From Eubacteriales bacterium (GTDB taxonomy: Bacteria; Bacillota; Clostridia; Lachnospirales; Lachnospiraceae), in NCBI GenBank assembly GCA_030536575.1, contig JAUNPS010000035.1, positions 1 to 53,810 of the forward strand: a DNA stretch of 53,810 nucleotides. Direction: 5' to 3'. Below the pieces are notes generated by a model. That model searched no databases, was not told the DNA's origin, and worked only from the letters and a program-made list of their open reading frames with translations. Of this stretch, positions 33,765 to 43,244 are shown piece by piece. The position numbers and the translations under genes were made by a program. How positions within the stretch are numbered: the stretch's first letter is position 1; each line of letters starts with the position of its first letter.

Positions 33765-35897
33765 ATGGAAGACAGCAAAAAATTCGAACAACGAAAACAG
33801 GTCGTCGAAGACCTGATGCACGACAAAACCTATGTCCCAATGAAACTAAAAGAACTTGCCATCGTCATGCAGGTCCCCAGAGAAGAACGCGACCAGCTCA
33901 CCGAAGTCCTGAACGCCCTTCTCGCCGAAGGAAAAATCGAAGTCTCCAAACGGGGAAAATACCAGATTGCCCAGAGCGTCACCCTGACCGGCACCTTCTT
34001 AGGCCACCCCAAAGGCTTTGGCTTCGTCGAAGTGGAAGGCCGCGAAGAAGACCTCTTTATCCCGGAAGAATCCACCGGAGGCGCCCTCCACGGCGACACC
34101 GTCCAGGTGTCCGTCATCCCCGGCAGGACCGGAAAACGCCAGGAAGGCAAAGTCCTGCGCATCCTGGAGCGGGGGATAAAAGAACTGATCGCCACCTACG
34201 AACAGAGCCGGAACTACGGCTTTGCCGTTCCAGATAACCAGAAATTCACCAGAGATATTTTCATCCCCAAAGAACAGAGCAAAGGCGCCGTAAACGGCCA
34301 TAAAGTCCTGGTCGAAATCACCGACTACGGCAGCCCAAAGAAAAATCCGGAAGGCCGCGTGAAAGAAATCATAGGCCATATCAACGATCCGGGAACCGAT
34401 ATCCTGTCGATTGTATACGCTTACGAGCTTCCCCAGGAATTTCCGGAACGCGTCATGAACCAGGCAGAGCGCGTAAGCAGCAGCGTCAGCGAAGCAGACC
34501 ATGCCGGACGCCTGGATCTGCGTTCCTGGCAGATGGTGACCATCGACGGCGAAGACGCCAAAGACCTGGACGACGCCATCTCCCTGACAAAGGAGGGGGA
34601 ACTCTGGCATCTGGGCGTCCACATCGCCGACGTGAGCAATTACGTCCAGGAAAACAGTGCCCTGGACTGGGAAGCCCTGGAACGGGGAACCAGCGTCTAC
34701 CTGACCGACCGGGTGATCCCGATGCTCCCCCACAAACTGTCAAACGGAATCTGCTCCCTGAACCAGGGCGAAGACCGTCTGACCCTGAGCTGCCTGATGG
34801 ACATCGATGGAAAAGGAAACATTGTCAGTCATCAGATTGCGGAAACAGTGGTAAACATTGACCGCCGCATGACCTATACCAGCGTAAAAAAAATCCTGAC
34901 CGACCATGACCCGGAAGAATGTGAACGCTATCAGGAATTCGTCCCAATGTTTGAGCAGATGGAAGAACTGGCTGCCCTCCTGCGGAAAAAGCGCCGGGCC
35001 AGAGGCTCCATCGACTTCGATTTCCCGGAATCCAAAATTCTTCTGGACGAACAGGGGCATCCCGTAGACATTCAGCCCTACGACCGGAATGTGGCGACGA
35101 AAATCATTGAGGATTTCATGATCGCCGCCAATGAAACCGTGGCAGAGGACTATTTCTGGCAGGAGATTCCCTTCGTCTACCGTACCCATGAGAATCCCGA
35201 CCCGGAAAAGATCAGCGCCCTTCAGCAGTTTATTTACAATTTCGGCTACTCCATCCGCAATACCAAAGCGGAAGTCCATCCCAAGGAACTCCAAAAACTC
35301 CTGGCCAGAATCGAGGACTCACCGGAAGAGGCCATGATCAGCCGTATGACCCTGCGTTCGATGAAGCAGGCCCGCTACAGCACGGAATGCACCGGACATT
35401 TCGGGCTGGCGGCAAAATACTACTGCCATTTCACGTCGCCGATCCGCCGTTATCCGGATCTCCAGATTCATCGGATCATCAAGGATAATCTGCGTGGAAG
35501 GATGACGCCGGAAAAGATCGCCCATTACGAAGAAATTTTAGGGCAGGTCGCCGACCGTTCCAGTAAACGGGAGCGCCGGGCAGAGGAAGCCGAGCGGGAA
35601 GCCGATAAAATGAAGAAAGCGGAATATATGGAAAAGCGGATCGGACAGGAGTTCGAGGGAATCATTTCCGGAATCACGACCTGGGGGCTCTATGTCGAAC
35701 TTCCGAATACTGTGGAGGGAATGGTTCACGTATCCAATATGTACGATGACCGTTATTATTACCGCGAAGAAACTCATGAGATGGCCGGTGTGGAGACAGG
35801 GAAGGTTTACCGTCTGGGACAGCGTATCCGCGTGCGGGTGCTGGAGGCGGATAAGATGACCAGAACCGTTGATTTTGCGACGGTTTTGGAGGAATAA
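33765..35897 (+). CDS. rnr: Ribonuclease R
   Basis: A 710-aa 3'-5' exoribonuclease that degrades structured RNA and works with tmRNA-SmpB in quality control. An N-terminal helix-turn-helix (about 1-70) is followed by cold-shock domains ([28 protein letters not shown]), the RNB catalytic domain with [14 protein letters not shown] and the aspartate cluster, and a C-terminal S1 domain ([28 protein letters not shown]). The start at 33765 follows CAGGAGAAAAA; the longer frame upstream includes the secG terminator. smpB begins 26 bp downstream. Confidence 0.94.
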   Translation: MEDSKKFEQRKQVVEDLMHDKTYVPMKLKELAIVMQVPREERDQLTEVLNALLAEGKIEVSKRGKYQIAQSVTLTGTFLGHPKGFGFVEVEGREEDLFIPEESTGGALHGDTVQVSVIPGRTGKRQEGKVLRILERGIKELIATYEQSRNYGFAVPDNQKFTRDIFIPKEQSKGAVNGHKVLVEITDYGSPKKNPEGRVKEIIGHINDPGTDILSIVYAYELPQEFPERVMNQAERVSSSVSEADHAGRLDLRSWQMVTIDGEDAKDLDDAISLTKEGELWHLGVHIADVSNYVQENSALDWEALERGTSVYLTDRVIPMLPHKLSNGICSLNQGEDRLTLSCLMDIDGKGNIVSHQIAETVVNIDRRMTYTSVKKILTDHDPEECERYQEFVPMFEQMEELAALLRKKRRARGSIDFDFPESKILLDEQGHPVDIQPYDRNVATKIIEDFMIAANETVAEDYFWQEIPFVYRTHENPDPEKISALQQFIYNFGYSIRNTKAEVHPKELQKLLARIEDSPEEAMISRMTLRSMKQARYSTECTGHFGLAAKYYCHFTSPIRRYPDLQIHRIIKDNLRGRMTPEKIAHYEEILGQVADRSSKRERRAEEAEREADKMKKAEYMEKRIGQEFEGIISGITTWGLYVELPNTVEGMVHVSNMYDDRYYYREETHEMAGVETGKVYRLGQRIRVRVLEADKMTRTVDFATVLEE

Positions 35898-35923
35898 GTT
35901 TTGGCAGCAAGGAGAGGATAAAA

Positions 35924-36391
35924 GTGGGAAAAGATTCGGAAAAATTGATTGCTAATAATAAGAAGGCATATCACGATTATTTTATTGATGAAACTTATGA
36001 GGCAGGGATTTCTCTTCATGGAACGGAGGTGAAGTCCCTGCGTATGGGGAAATGCAGCATTAAGGAATCCTTCATCCGGATTGAAAACGGGGAGGTGTTC
36101 GTCTATGGGATGCATATCAGCCCCTATGAGAAAGGGAACATTTTTAACAAGGATCCGCTGCGGGTGAAGAAGCTTTTGATGCACCGCAGCGAAATTAATA
36201 AATTATTGGGAAAAATTAAGGAAAAAGGTTATACATTGGTGCCGCTGAAGGTGTATTTTAAAGGAAGCCTGGTGAAAGTCCAGGTAGGACTGGCGAGAGG
36301 AAAGAAACTGTATGACAAGCGGCAGGACATTGCCAAAAAGGATCAGCGCAGAGAAGCGGAAAAAGAGTTTAAGGTAAAAAATCTTTATTAA
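35924..36391 (+). CDS. smpB: SsrA-binding protein SmpB
   Basis: A 155-aa RNA-binding protein that delivers tmRNA to stalled ribosomes. Typical motifs are [29 protein letters not shown], the OB-fold [29 protein letters not shown] and the basic tail. The start is GTG at 35924 after AGGAGAGGATAAAA. In many Firmicutes the tmRNA gene ssrA follows smpB, but it is not present in the next 400 bp. Confidence 0.95.
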   Translation: MGKDSEKLIANNKKAYHDYFIDETYEAGISLHGTEVKSLRMGKCSIKESFIRIENGEVFVYGMHISPYEKGNIFNKDPLRVKKLLMHRSEINKLLGKIKEKGYTLVPLKVYFKGSLVKVQVGLARGKKLYDKRQDIAKKDQRREAEKEFKVKNLY

Positions 36392-36402
36392 AGGAGACAG
36401 CT

Positions 36403-36657
36403 ATGGCGCCAAAGACAAAAGAAGAACTGCGTACCCTGGTGACGAATACGACGCTGGAAACCTATGAAGAGCTTTCCTACCAGCTCATCAAAATGCTCGA
36501 CCAGGTAAAACACGATGAGAAATTGAGCGAATATCAGAAGAATGATGAGGTCATGCTGAATATTATGGGGTATATCAAGTCCTGTACGAATGAGATCATC
36601 ATCGAGGTTCTTTCAGAAGTGCTCGAATTAGAGGATGATTCCGCGAAGCAGGACTGA
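36403..36657 (+). CDS. Small acidic protein of unknown function
   Basis: An 84-aa protein I do not recognise. It is helical and acidic (TKEELRTLVTNTTLETYEEL ... VLSEVLELEDDSAKQD) with one cysteine. A strong AAAGGAGACAGCT ribosome site and a start 11 bp after smpB show that it is a real gene in the rnr-smpB unit. Its position suggests a link to RNA or ribosome quality control, but that is only guilt by association. Confidence 0.65.
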   Translation: MAPKTKEELRTLVTNTTLETYEELSYQLIKMLDQVKHDEKLSEYQKNDEVMLNIMGYIKSCTNEIIIEVLSEVLELEDDSAKQD

Positions 36658-36742
36658 AGGAAAGGGGAGTTTTGACCAGTGCGGCGGACAGTGCACTGGC
36701 CAAAGGGTTCGAAAACCAAGAGAGGATTAATGAAAAAGTCTA

Positions 36743-36776
36743 TTGACAAATCCGAAAAAGTAGTTTAAACTATAAT
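36743..36776 (+). promoter_or_regulatory. Promoter of rubrerythrin
   Basis: TTGACA at 36743-36748. The -10 is either TAAACT at 36766-36771 (17-bp spacer) or the perfect TATAAT at 36771-36776 (22-bp spacer, too long). The PerR-like dyad overlaps or follows the -10, the position expected for repression. Confidence 0.55.
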
Positions 36777-36793
36777 AGTAATAATTACTATTA
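36773..36793. promoter_or_regulatory. PerR-like operator of rubrerythrin
   Basis: A perfect palindrome with 10-bp arms TAATAGTAAT and ATTACTATTA around one A. Its core TAGTAATAATTACTA has the 7-1-7 form of Fur-family boxes and matches the PerR consensus TTATAAT-n-ATTATAA at 5 of 7 positions per arm. It lies between the promoter and the rubrerythrin ribosome site. PerR control of rubrerythrin is known in clostridia. Confidence 0.65.
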
Positions 36794-36811
36794 TTAAAAG
36801 GAGGCGTTTTT

Positions 36812-37351
36812 ATGGAATTAAAAGGCAGTAAGACAGAAAAAAATCTGATGACCGCATTTGCTGGCGAGAGCGAGGCACGGAATAAATATACTTTTTACGC
36901 CAGTAAAGCACGCAAGGAAGGTTATGTTCAGATTGCGAATCTCTTCCAGGAGACCGCGGATAATGAAAAGGAACATGCCAAGATGTGGTTTAAGCTTCTT
37001 CACGGCGGCGAGATCGCGGATACGGCCACGAACCTGGAGGATGCGGCTCAGGGGGAGAATTATGAGTGGACGGATATGTATGCGGAATTCGCGAAGGTAG
37101 CGAAGGAAGAGGGCTTCGATCACATTGCGTTTCTTTTTGAGGGTGTGGCGAAGATTGAAAAGGAGCATGAGGAGCGTTATCGGAAGCTGCTGGCGAACAT
37201 TGAGAATGGAGAGGTCTTTAAGCGCGGGGAGGTTTGCATCTGGCAGTGTTCGAATTGCGGACATATTCATGTGGGGTTAGAGGCGCCGCAGGTTTGTCCG
37301 GTGTGCGCGCATCCGCAGGCGTATTTCCAGATTGCGGCTAAGAATTATTGA
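36812..37351 (+). CDS. Rubrerythrin
   Basis: A 179-aa peroxide reductase that protects anaerobes from H2O2. The four-helix diiron domain carries the ligand motifs [26 protein letters not shown] and [11 protein letters not shown]. The C-terminal rubredoxin-like iron site is CSNCGHIH ... CPVCAHPQ. Length and domain order are those of classical rubrerythrin. AAAAGGAGGCGTTTTT precedes the ATG. It is a single-gene unit with a PerR-like operator and its own terminator. Confidence 0.94.
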   Translation: MELKGSKTEKNLMTAFAGESEARNKYTFYASKARKEGYVQIANLFQETADNEKEHAKMWFKLLHGGEIADTATNLEDAAQGENYEWTDMYAEFAKVAKEEGFDHIAFLFEGVAKIEKEHEERYRKLLANIENGEVFKRGEVCIWQCSNCGHIHVGLEAPQVCPVCAHPQAYFQIAAKNY

Positions 37352-37417
37352 TGCCATTCTTTTGTTATCGTACATACCGTTTCGGATGAGGCGGATCTTT
37401 TTGAACATTTATATGAG

Positions 37418-37458
37418 AAAACTCTGTGGAGAGGGGAGAACCTGTCCATAGAGTTTTT
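37418..37458 (+). terminator. Terminator downstream of rubrerythrin
   Basis: AAAACTCTGTGGA at 37418-37430 pairs with TCCATAGAGTTTT at 37445-37457 (one G-U pair), followed by T and C-T-T. It lies 67 bp after the rubrerythrin stop and has A-runs on the other side, so it may be bidirectional. Confidence 0.65.
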
Positions 37459-37535
37459 CTTGCTTTATAGGAAATACCACTTTGTGATAAAACTGTAATA
37501 CTTTGCTTCTGTAAAGCAAAAGCCCTCCGGGATAG

Positions 37536-37566
37536 GTGCTGAGCGCCAGTGGCGCTCGTTTAGCAC
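37536..37566. repeat. Palindromic element between rubrerythrin and asparaginase
   Basis: A compound hairpin. An inner stem GAGCGCC/GGCGCTC with a 3-nt loop sits inside an outer stem GTGCT/AGCAC, with a 4-nt GTTT bulge. The flanks (GAAGCGGAGCGTAGAAGCA) resemble the GCGAAGCGAAGCG tail beside the repeat at 33231. It is probably a dispersed intergenic palindrome; only one copy is in this window. Confidence 0.45.
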
Positions 37567-37602
37567 GGACCGAAGCGGAGCGTAGAAGCACACTTTTGTT
37601 CA

Positions 37603-38604
37603 CTAAGCGAATAAAATATCGTGATTAATGGTTGTATAAAACAGCTTTCGGAATTCATCCGGATCCGAAGTTTGTCCCAGCGCCCACATCGTCTTGGTAA
37701 CGGTCGCTTCCAGTGTCATATCATAAGCTTCGATCAAATGAAACTGATCCTTCATCACCTTTCCAACCTGATAGACCGTCATATCACTGCCTTCGTGCGT
37801 AACCTGGGTAGCCATCACCACAATCTTTCCAGCATTCACAAACCGTTTAATCTCTTCGAAAAAACTGTCGTCTCCATAGTTTGGAAAGCCCCCGACACCG
37901 AATGATTCGATGATGATCCCATCATAAGAGTCAAACAGAAGATCCAGAATTTTTCCGCTGACTCCGGGAATCAATTTCAAAAGAAAAATCCGGTCATTCA
38001 TCTGATGCGAAAATTTCAGCAGCCGGGTATTCTGTTCCTTATCTTCAATATAAAAGACGATCCGGTCATCCTGAATCATAGCCAGATGTGGATAGTTGAT
38101 ACTGGAAAAAGCATTGTAACTTTTCGAACGCTCCTTTTTGGCACGCGTCCCGGCAATGGCCATTCCCCCGAAAACAATACATACGCCATGTGCCCGGTCA
38201 TCCGACGCAAAACGCAGGCTGTCCAGCAGATTCGTTTTCGCATCGGTTACTGCCAGGTCAATGGGCTTCTGAGCGCCGGTAATTACGATTGGCTTTCGAT
38301 TATTGCGAATTAAATAAGAAAGCGCTGCCGCCGTATAAGCCATCGTATCCGTCCCGTGGCAGATCACAAAGCCGTCATAATACTCATATTTTGCTTCGAT
38401 CAGATTGGAGAGCTGAATCCAGTGGGTGCAGTTCACGTTTGTGCTGTCCAGGCTGAAAGGCTGGATGGTGTCGATTTCGCAGAAGAGACGGGCGGATGGA
38501 ACGTAAGAGAGAAGTTCTTCGGAGGATATCTGGGGGGCGAGGCCATTTTCGGTGTATTTGGAGGCAATGGTGCCGCCGGTGGCAATTAAGAGAATTTTTT
38601 TCAT
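37603..38604 (-). CDS. ansA: Type I L-asparaginase
   Basis: A 333-aa enzyme hydrolysing asparagine to aspartate and ammonia. The two catalytic threonine motifs are ILLIATGGTIASKYTENGL and VICHGTDTMAYTAAALSYL, and the lysine is in GAQKPIDLAVTDAKTNL. There is no signal peptide, so it is cytoplasmic. The start at 38604 follows AAAGGAGCGCATCCACC; the longer upstream frame is not supported. It is transcribed towards rubrerythrin. An asparaginase/glutaminase mix of activities cannot be excluded. Confidence 0.9.
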   Translation of the reverse strand: MKKILLIATGGTIASKYTENGLAPQISSEELLSYVPSARLFCEIDTIQPFSLDSTNVNCTHWIQLSNLIEAKYEYYDGFVICHGTDTMAYTAAALSYLIRNNRKPIVITGAQKPIDLAVTDAKTNLLDSLRFASDDRAHGVCIVFGGMAIAGTRAKKERSKSYNAFSSINYPHLAMIQDDRIVFYIEDKEQNTRLLKFSHQMNDRIFLLKLIPGVSGKILDLLFDSYDGIIIESFGVGGFPNYGDDSFFEEIKRFVNAGKIVVMATQVTHEGSDMTVYQVGKVMKDQFHLIEAYDMTLEATVTKTMWALGQTSDPDEFRKLFYTTINHDILFA

Positions 38605-38639
38605 GGTGGATGCGCTCCTTTGAAGTTGATGATAGGAAT

Positions 38640-38668
38640 AGGATAACACACCATAGGAGATTTGTAAA
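38640..38668 (-). promoter_or_regulatory. Possible promoter of asparaginase
   Basis: On the minus strand TTTACA (38668-38663) and TATCCT (38645-38640) are 17 bp apart and lie 36 bp before the ATG. Both boxes differ from consensus at one or two positions. Confidence 0.5.
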
Positions 38669-39184
38669 TCAGGGAAGAGAGGCAGTCTGGAAACCCGGAT
38701 CAGCGCCGGTTCTCCGACACCAATCCTACGGAAAATCAAGATTGCGAGAAAGGGTAATGGCTTGAATTTGCTCAGGAAAATGACACGGATTTTCAGGACA
38801 TCGAGGGAATGATCGAGGGAATGATTTTGAGGCGAGCGGGGATTTCGCTTCCGCTTTAGGAGAATCTGTGTTATACTGTCCATATTGATGAAAATAAGAC
38901 GTATTTCAGAAAGAAAACGGAGCGGATGAGAAATGAAGCGGCATGTCCGTACAGGTCGTCTGCTTCGCGAAAAATATGATTTATGCTCGCCGAGGCAGCC
39001 TGTTTAACTCCCAGGAGTATTTTGAGGGAAACAGTGGTACGATGGCAGGATCAGTCCGGAGAATTTTTCGGATGATGTCTTTCATAAATAGGAGTTGGAG
39101 AATCGCAGGGTGCTGACAGAGCGGGAGTTTTCTTTGGATTCCAATGGATACCAATTGTATGAAACCATCGAAACGCAGGAAAGG
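38669..39184 (+). pseudogene. Non-coding stretch with decayed coding fragments
   Basis: No intact gene lies in these 516 bp. Short open plus-strand pieces look gene-like, e.g. WLEFAQENDTDFQDIEGM from about 38758 and EFSLDSNGYQLYETIETQ from about 39122, but they are cut by stops and frame changes. A 12-bp tandem duplication (ATCGAGGGAATG) occurs near 38805. A good plus-strand terminator follows at 39185 with no gene to serve, which supports a lost gene. I cannot name the family. Confidence 0.35.
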
Positions 39185-39216
39185 GAGTCAAGCTTTACAG
39201 CTTGGCTTCTTTTTTT
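39185..39216 (+). terminator. Orphan intrinsic terminator
   Basis: GTCAAGCT at 39187-39194 pairs with AGCTTGGC at 39199-39206 (one G-U pair), 4-nt loop, then TTC and seven T. No intact plus-strand gene precedes it. Confidence 0.75.
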
Positions 39217-39234
39217 ATCCAAAAAGGGGAACTG

Positions 39235-39282
39235 CAAAGTGTGCTTCGCAAAAAGGCAATAGGGCCTGCGATGCGCACTTTG
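39235..39282. repeat. Inverted repeat upstream of the recombinase genes
   Basis: CAAAGTGTGC at 39235-39244 pairs with GCGCACTTTG at 39273-39282 (one G-U pair) around a 28-nt loop, 67 bp before the first recombinase. It may be a regulatory hairpin or a recombination-related dyad; nothing decides between these. Confidence 0.4.
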
Positions 39283-39348
39283 TTCCATTTTTACATGACC
39301 TGACAAAAGAAGGTTATGAATAGAAAAAGAATAAGAGGGGAGAAGCAG

Positions 39349-41148
39349 ATGAACAACAAAGAAAAAGCAGACAGAAATGCCGGAATCCGGGTGGCTGCGT
39401 ACATCCGGGTTTCCACCGAAAACGAGAATCAGAAAGATTCTTACGAGCTCCAGGAACAGTATTTTTTACGGCTGCTGTCGGAAAATGAGAGCTGGGTCTT
39501 TGCCGGAATTTATTCCGACTACGGAATTTCGGCCACAAACGACCGGAAGCGGAATGGATTCCAGAGGCTTTTGCGCCATTGCAGGGAAGGAAAGATCGAC
39601 CGTGTTGTGTGCAAATCGATTTCCAGGTTTGCCAGAAATACTGGAGATTTTATCACAGCTCTGCAAACACTGAAGGAGAGCAATGTGACCATTCTGTTCG
39701 AAAAAGAAAACATTGATACGGCAGAGCCGGTCAGTGACTTTATCATGACAACCCTGGGAGCCATTGCACAGGAGGAGAGCCGAAACATTTCGGAAAATGT
39801 CAGTTGGGGATTCCGCAAGCGGTACGCCAACGGAGATGCGCGAAATTTCACTATCTACGGCTACCGTTATGCGGAAGGGGAAAATGCTGTGGCCGTGACG
39901 GGAACGGGGTTTCAGCTTCGGAGGGTGGAAATTGTCGAAGAGGAGGCCGAAATTGTCCGGCGAATTTTTCGGGAGGCAGCAGAAGGGAAAAGCTACACCG
40001 AAATTGCGCGGCAATTAAATCTGGAACACATTGCCGCTCCGGAAGCCATCTGGACCCCAAAGCACAAACGAAAACGAGAGGGAACCGCCCCCAAAAAAGG
40101 GGAACTGAAAGAAGGAATCGACCAGGGATGGACAGCGGATTATATCCGGCACATGCTGAAATTGGAACGGTATACCGGAGATCTGATGCTCCAGAAAAAA
40201 TATACGGCCGATTACCTGACCCATTCCGTCCACAGAAATCACGGTGAGCGTCCGCAGTTTTACGTCAAAAATCATCATCCGGCGATCATCAGCCGGGAAC
40301 TATATCAGGAAGCACAGAAAAACAGTCCGGCAAGCGGTGCAGTCGGGACACCCGGCCGGGTGCGCTATCCATTTTCCGGAAGACTGGTCTGCGGGCAATG
40401 CGGCCGCTTTTATCATACGCGAAACCGACAGAGCCATCCGATTTGGTTCTGCCCCTCCAGTGTCCTGAATAATGGGAAAAAAGTCTGCCAGGCAACGCGC
40501 GTTTACGAAGAACAGATCATTTTAATGTTCCGAAAAGCAGTCGTAGAGCGTTTTAAGCTGGCGGAATTGTGTGAACCTGCCTGGGTACAGGAGGCGGTGC
40601 TTCCGGCAGGGGCGGCGGGATGCGATTTTGTATCGCAAATGTGTGAACGCCTTGAGGATCATCAGAATTCCGATTGTATGGAGCGGGACTGCGCATTCTT
40701 AAAAAAGCAGATTCTGGCAGCGAGTACCAGTCGGGCCGGCCTGGAAAAAAAGAGGATGGAATTGGATGCGAAGGGATATTTGACGACAGAAAGGCGGGGA
40801 GTGCTGAACGAAAAACTGGAAAATGCCAGGGAAGAGGAGCGAAATTTTACGGAACGGTTGAAACATCTGGAAACTTACCGGGAAGAGCTGGAGGCAGACT
40901 TTGCATGGAGGGCGAAAGCAATTGAGTGGATGAGACATTTGCCGCCCGGACAAAAGGGAATTGCCGGGTTTCTGGAGGGAATAACGGCGGAATACATGAA
41001 AGCTTTTGTGCTTTCGATTACGATTGATTCGCCGAAAAAATACCGGATTCACTGGTTTGACGATGTGTGGACAGAGGTAGAGATGGACTCGGAGATTGAA
41101 GATCACCGGGAAACGGCGTGGTGCGTGGGCGGCTTTGGGATGAGATAG
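39349..41148 (+). CDS. Large serine recombinase, first of pair
   Basis: A 599-aa site-specific recombinase. The resolvase domain (about 10-155) has the nucleophile serine in AAYIRVSTENENQKDSYELQ and the conserved SRFARNTGDF and ALAQEES-like AIAQEESRNISENV motifs. A recombinase domain follows, then a zinc ribbon (CGQCGRFYHTRNRQ ... WFCPSS) and a coiled coil. This is the architecture of phage and ICE integrases such as TnpX or phiC31-like enzymes. The start at 39349 follows AGAGGGGAGAAGC. The second recombinase begins 38 bp after the stop. No phage or conjugation genes are nearby. Confidence 0.9.
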   Translation: MNNKEKADRNAGIRVAAYIRVSTENENQKDSYELQEQYFLRLLSENESWVFAGIYSDYGISATNDRKRNGFQRLLRHCREGKIDRVVCKSISRFARNTGDFITALQTLKESNVTILFEKENIDTAEPVSDFIMTTLGAIAQEESRNISENVSWGFRKRYANGDARNFTIYGYRYAEGENAVAVTGTGFQLRRVEIVEEEAEIVRRIFREAAEGKSYTEIARQLNLEHIAAPEAIWTPKHKRKREGTAPKKGELKEGIDQGWTADYIRHMLKLERYTGDLMLQKKYTADYLTHSVHRNHGERPQFYVKNHHPAIISRELYQEAQKNSPASGAVGTPGRVRYPFSGRLVCGQCGRFYHTRNRQSHPIWFCPSSVLNNGKKVCQATRVYEEQIILMFRKAVVERFKLAELCEPAWVQEAVLPAGAAGCDFVSQMCERLEDHQNSDCMERDCAFLKKQILAASTSRAGLEKKRMELDAKGYLTTERRGVLNEKLENAREEERNFTERLKHLETYREELEADFAWRAKAIEWMRHLPPGQKGIAGFLEGITAEYMKAFVLSITIDSPKKYRIHWFDDVWTEVEMDSEIEDHRETAWCVGGFGMR

Positions 41149-41186
41149 TCCGTCAGGCGATTACAAAAGAGAAAAGGGGTAAAAAA

Positions 41187-43244
41187 ATGAGGAGTATGAA
41201 TCAAACAACAAGCGATCTGTCCCATGTGGAGATCATTCCGGCAACCAAACGTTCCGTTCAGAATGGAGGACAGTTAAAAGAGCGGAAACATCTGCGGGTG
41301 GCGGCTTACTGCCGGGTATCCACCGACGAAGACAACCAGCAAAATTCCTATGCAATGCAGAAGGCCTTTTATACCAAGATGATTCAGGATAAACCGGAAT
41401 GGATTTTTGCGGGAATTTATGCGGATGAAGCGATTTCCGGGACTTCCAGGGCGAGGCGCGTGCAGTTTAATTGTATGATTGAGGATGCGCTTGCAGGGAA
41501 GATGGATTACATTGTCACGAAATCCATTTCCAGATTTGCCAGAAATACGGTGGATACCTTAAACTGCGTGCGGCAGCTTAGGCAGCAAAATCCGCCGGTC
41601 GGCATTTTTTTTGAAAAGGAAAACATTGATACGCTGGACGCGAAAGGGGAGCTGATCCTGACGGTTCTTTCTGCGCTGGCGCAGGAGGAAAGCCGGTCGA
41701 TTTCGGAGAATATCCGTTGGTCTTTCCAGAAAAATTTCCGGGAGGGGAAGCAATATATCAATCTGAGCCGGATGCTGGGGTATGATGAGGGGAAGGATGG
41801 GGAATGGATTGTCAATCCGGAGCAGGCGTCCATTGTCCGCTATATTTTCAGTCGTTATCAATACAGCGCCAATGCCAGCGAAATTGCCAGGGAACTTAAC
41901 GACATGGGGAAGACTACGGTGAACGGAAATCCCTGGCGCGGAAGTTCGGTTTCTGATATTCTGCGGAATGAAAAGTATGTCGGAGACCTGGAAATGCAGA
42001 AGACCATAACGAAAAATTTCCTGACGCACCGCTCTACCCGAAATAAAGGCGAGGCGCCGAAGTATTATGTGGTCAATCATCATAAGGCAATTATTGACCG
42101 GCTGACGTGGGAAAAGGTACAGACGATGCTGCGGGAGCGGGAAGCGGGGGCAAAAGGTTCAGAAGGGAAACGAAAGAAGGGGCCGAAGGCGTCGCCTTTT
42201 ACAAATTTGCGCTGTGGAGAATGTGGGAGCGCTTTTTTTCGGCTTACGTATTCTTCGCAGATTGCGGATTATACGGATGAGAGGTGTCTTGCAAGCCAGG
42301 GGATTGATCCGGAGGGATACCGGGAGTACTATTCCTACGCCTATCCGATCTGGCGGTGTAAGCAGAAATATGGGAAGAAAGGGGAACGAAGGAAAGAGTC
42401 AGATGCAGAAAAAGCGGATAGAACCGAGAAATCGAAAGCGAATGCGCCTAAAGAGCGAGATGCTTCAACAGGGGGCTGTTCGTCTGAAATTATTCATGAA
42501 GCGGCGATTGAACAAAGCTTCATGGAAATGCTCTACCGTCTGAAGCACGATTATGTGGAAAATCGAGAAAACTCAGAGTTGGTAAAAAAATTTCAGGCAG
42601 TATATGAACAAACTTATCAAAAACGAAAAGAAAGCGATTATTCCCTGCAAAGGCTGGAACGCCTAAACACCCAAATACAGGAACTGGAAGAACAATACCA
42701 GAAAACCATCGAAAAGCAAGTGCTTGCGATCCAGGAAGGCGCAGATTCTTCCGAAACAGAAATTTATGGAAAGCTGGCGGCAGAGATCCGACAGAGGCTG
42801 GCCGAAAAAGCAGAAGAAAAAAGGCAGCTGGAGACGGAACCGACGGTTCCGGCGCTTATGAAACAAAACTTTGAATTTTTCCTGAATTGTCTCGAAGAAC
42901 TTTCTGATGTGAACCGCGCAGGCCTGCCGCTGAACATTTGGGGGGAAAGCGCGCACCAACCGGAAAGTTCCGGGGATGAGCTTGCGGATGCGCCGGATTT
43001 TCTGGAGTTTGCGACGGCGATTTATACGGATTTTTTTGTAAGGGGAGTTGTTTTGGGGGATGTGGTGAGGTTTGAGACGAATTTTGGGGTGGGGTTGGTT
43101 GGAACGGGGGTGCGGAGGAGTTTGAGGGATTTTGTGGGGTTTCGGAGGTGTACGGTGGAGGGGAAGGTGGAGGTTTTGAGGAGGACGTGGCAGGTGAATG
43201 GGAAGAAGGTGCAGTATAGGAGGAAGGAGGTGGGGAGGAAGTAG
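41187..43244 (+). CDS. Large serine recombinase, second of pair
   Basis: A 685-aa serine recombinase: VAAYCRVSTDEDNQQNSYAM (nucleophile Ser), SKSISRFARNTVDTL and SALAQEESRSISENIRW, then the recombinase domain, a zinc ribbon starting LRCGECGSAFF with a long insertion before WRCKQKY, and a coiled coil. It is only distantly similar to the first. The start at 41187 follows AAAAGGGGTAAAA. The last 70 codons use G-rich, almost C-free codons, unlike the rest of the gene. The pair probably acts together on a mobile unit, but no attachment site could be fixed. Confidence 0.9.
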   Translation: MRSMNQTTSDLSHVEIIPATKRSVQNGGQLKERKHLRVAAYCRVSTDEDNQQNSYAMQKAFYTKMIQDKPEWIFAGIYADEAISGTSRARRVQFNCMIEDALAGKMDYIVTKSISRFARNTVDTLNCVRQLRQQNPPVGIFFEKENIDTLDAKGELILTVLSALAQEESRSISENIRWSFQKNFREGKQYINLSRMLGYDEGKDGEWIVNPEQASIVRYIFSRYQYSANASEIARELNDMGKTTVNGNPWRGSSVSDILRNEKYVGDLEMQKTITKNFLTHRSTRNKGEAPKYYVVNHHKAIIDRLTWEKVQTMLREREAGAKGSEGKRKKGPKASPFTNLRCGECGSAFFRLTYSSQIADYTDERCLASQGIDPEGYREYYSYAYPIWRCKQKYGKKGERRKESDAEKADRTEKSKANAPKERDASTGGCSSEIIHEAAIEQSFMEMLYRLKHDYVENRENSELVKKFQAVYEQTYQKRKESDYSLQRLERLNTQIQELEEQYQKTIEKQVLAIQEGADSSETEIYGKLAAEIRQRLAEKAEEKRQLETEPTVPALMKQNFEFFLNCLEELSDVNRAGLPLNIWGESAHQPESSGDELADAPDFLEFATAIYTDFFVRGVVLGDVVRFETNFGVGLVGTGVRRSLRDFVGFRRCTVEGKVEVLRRTWQVNGKKVQYRRKEVGRK

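Noticed and set aside
36658-36811. tmRNA (ssrA) after smpB
   Set aside because: Only about 150 bp is available and neither the tRNA-like ends nor a tag sequence is visible.
39349-43244. Prophage carrying the recombinases
   Set aside because: No capsid, tail, packaging, lysis or replication genes on either side.
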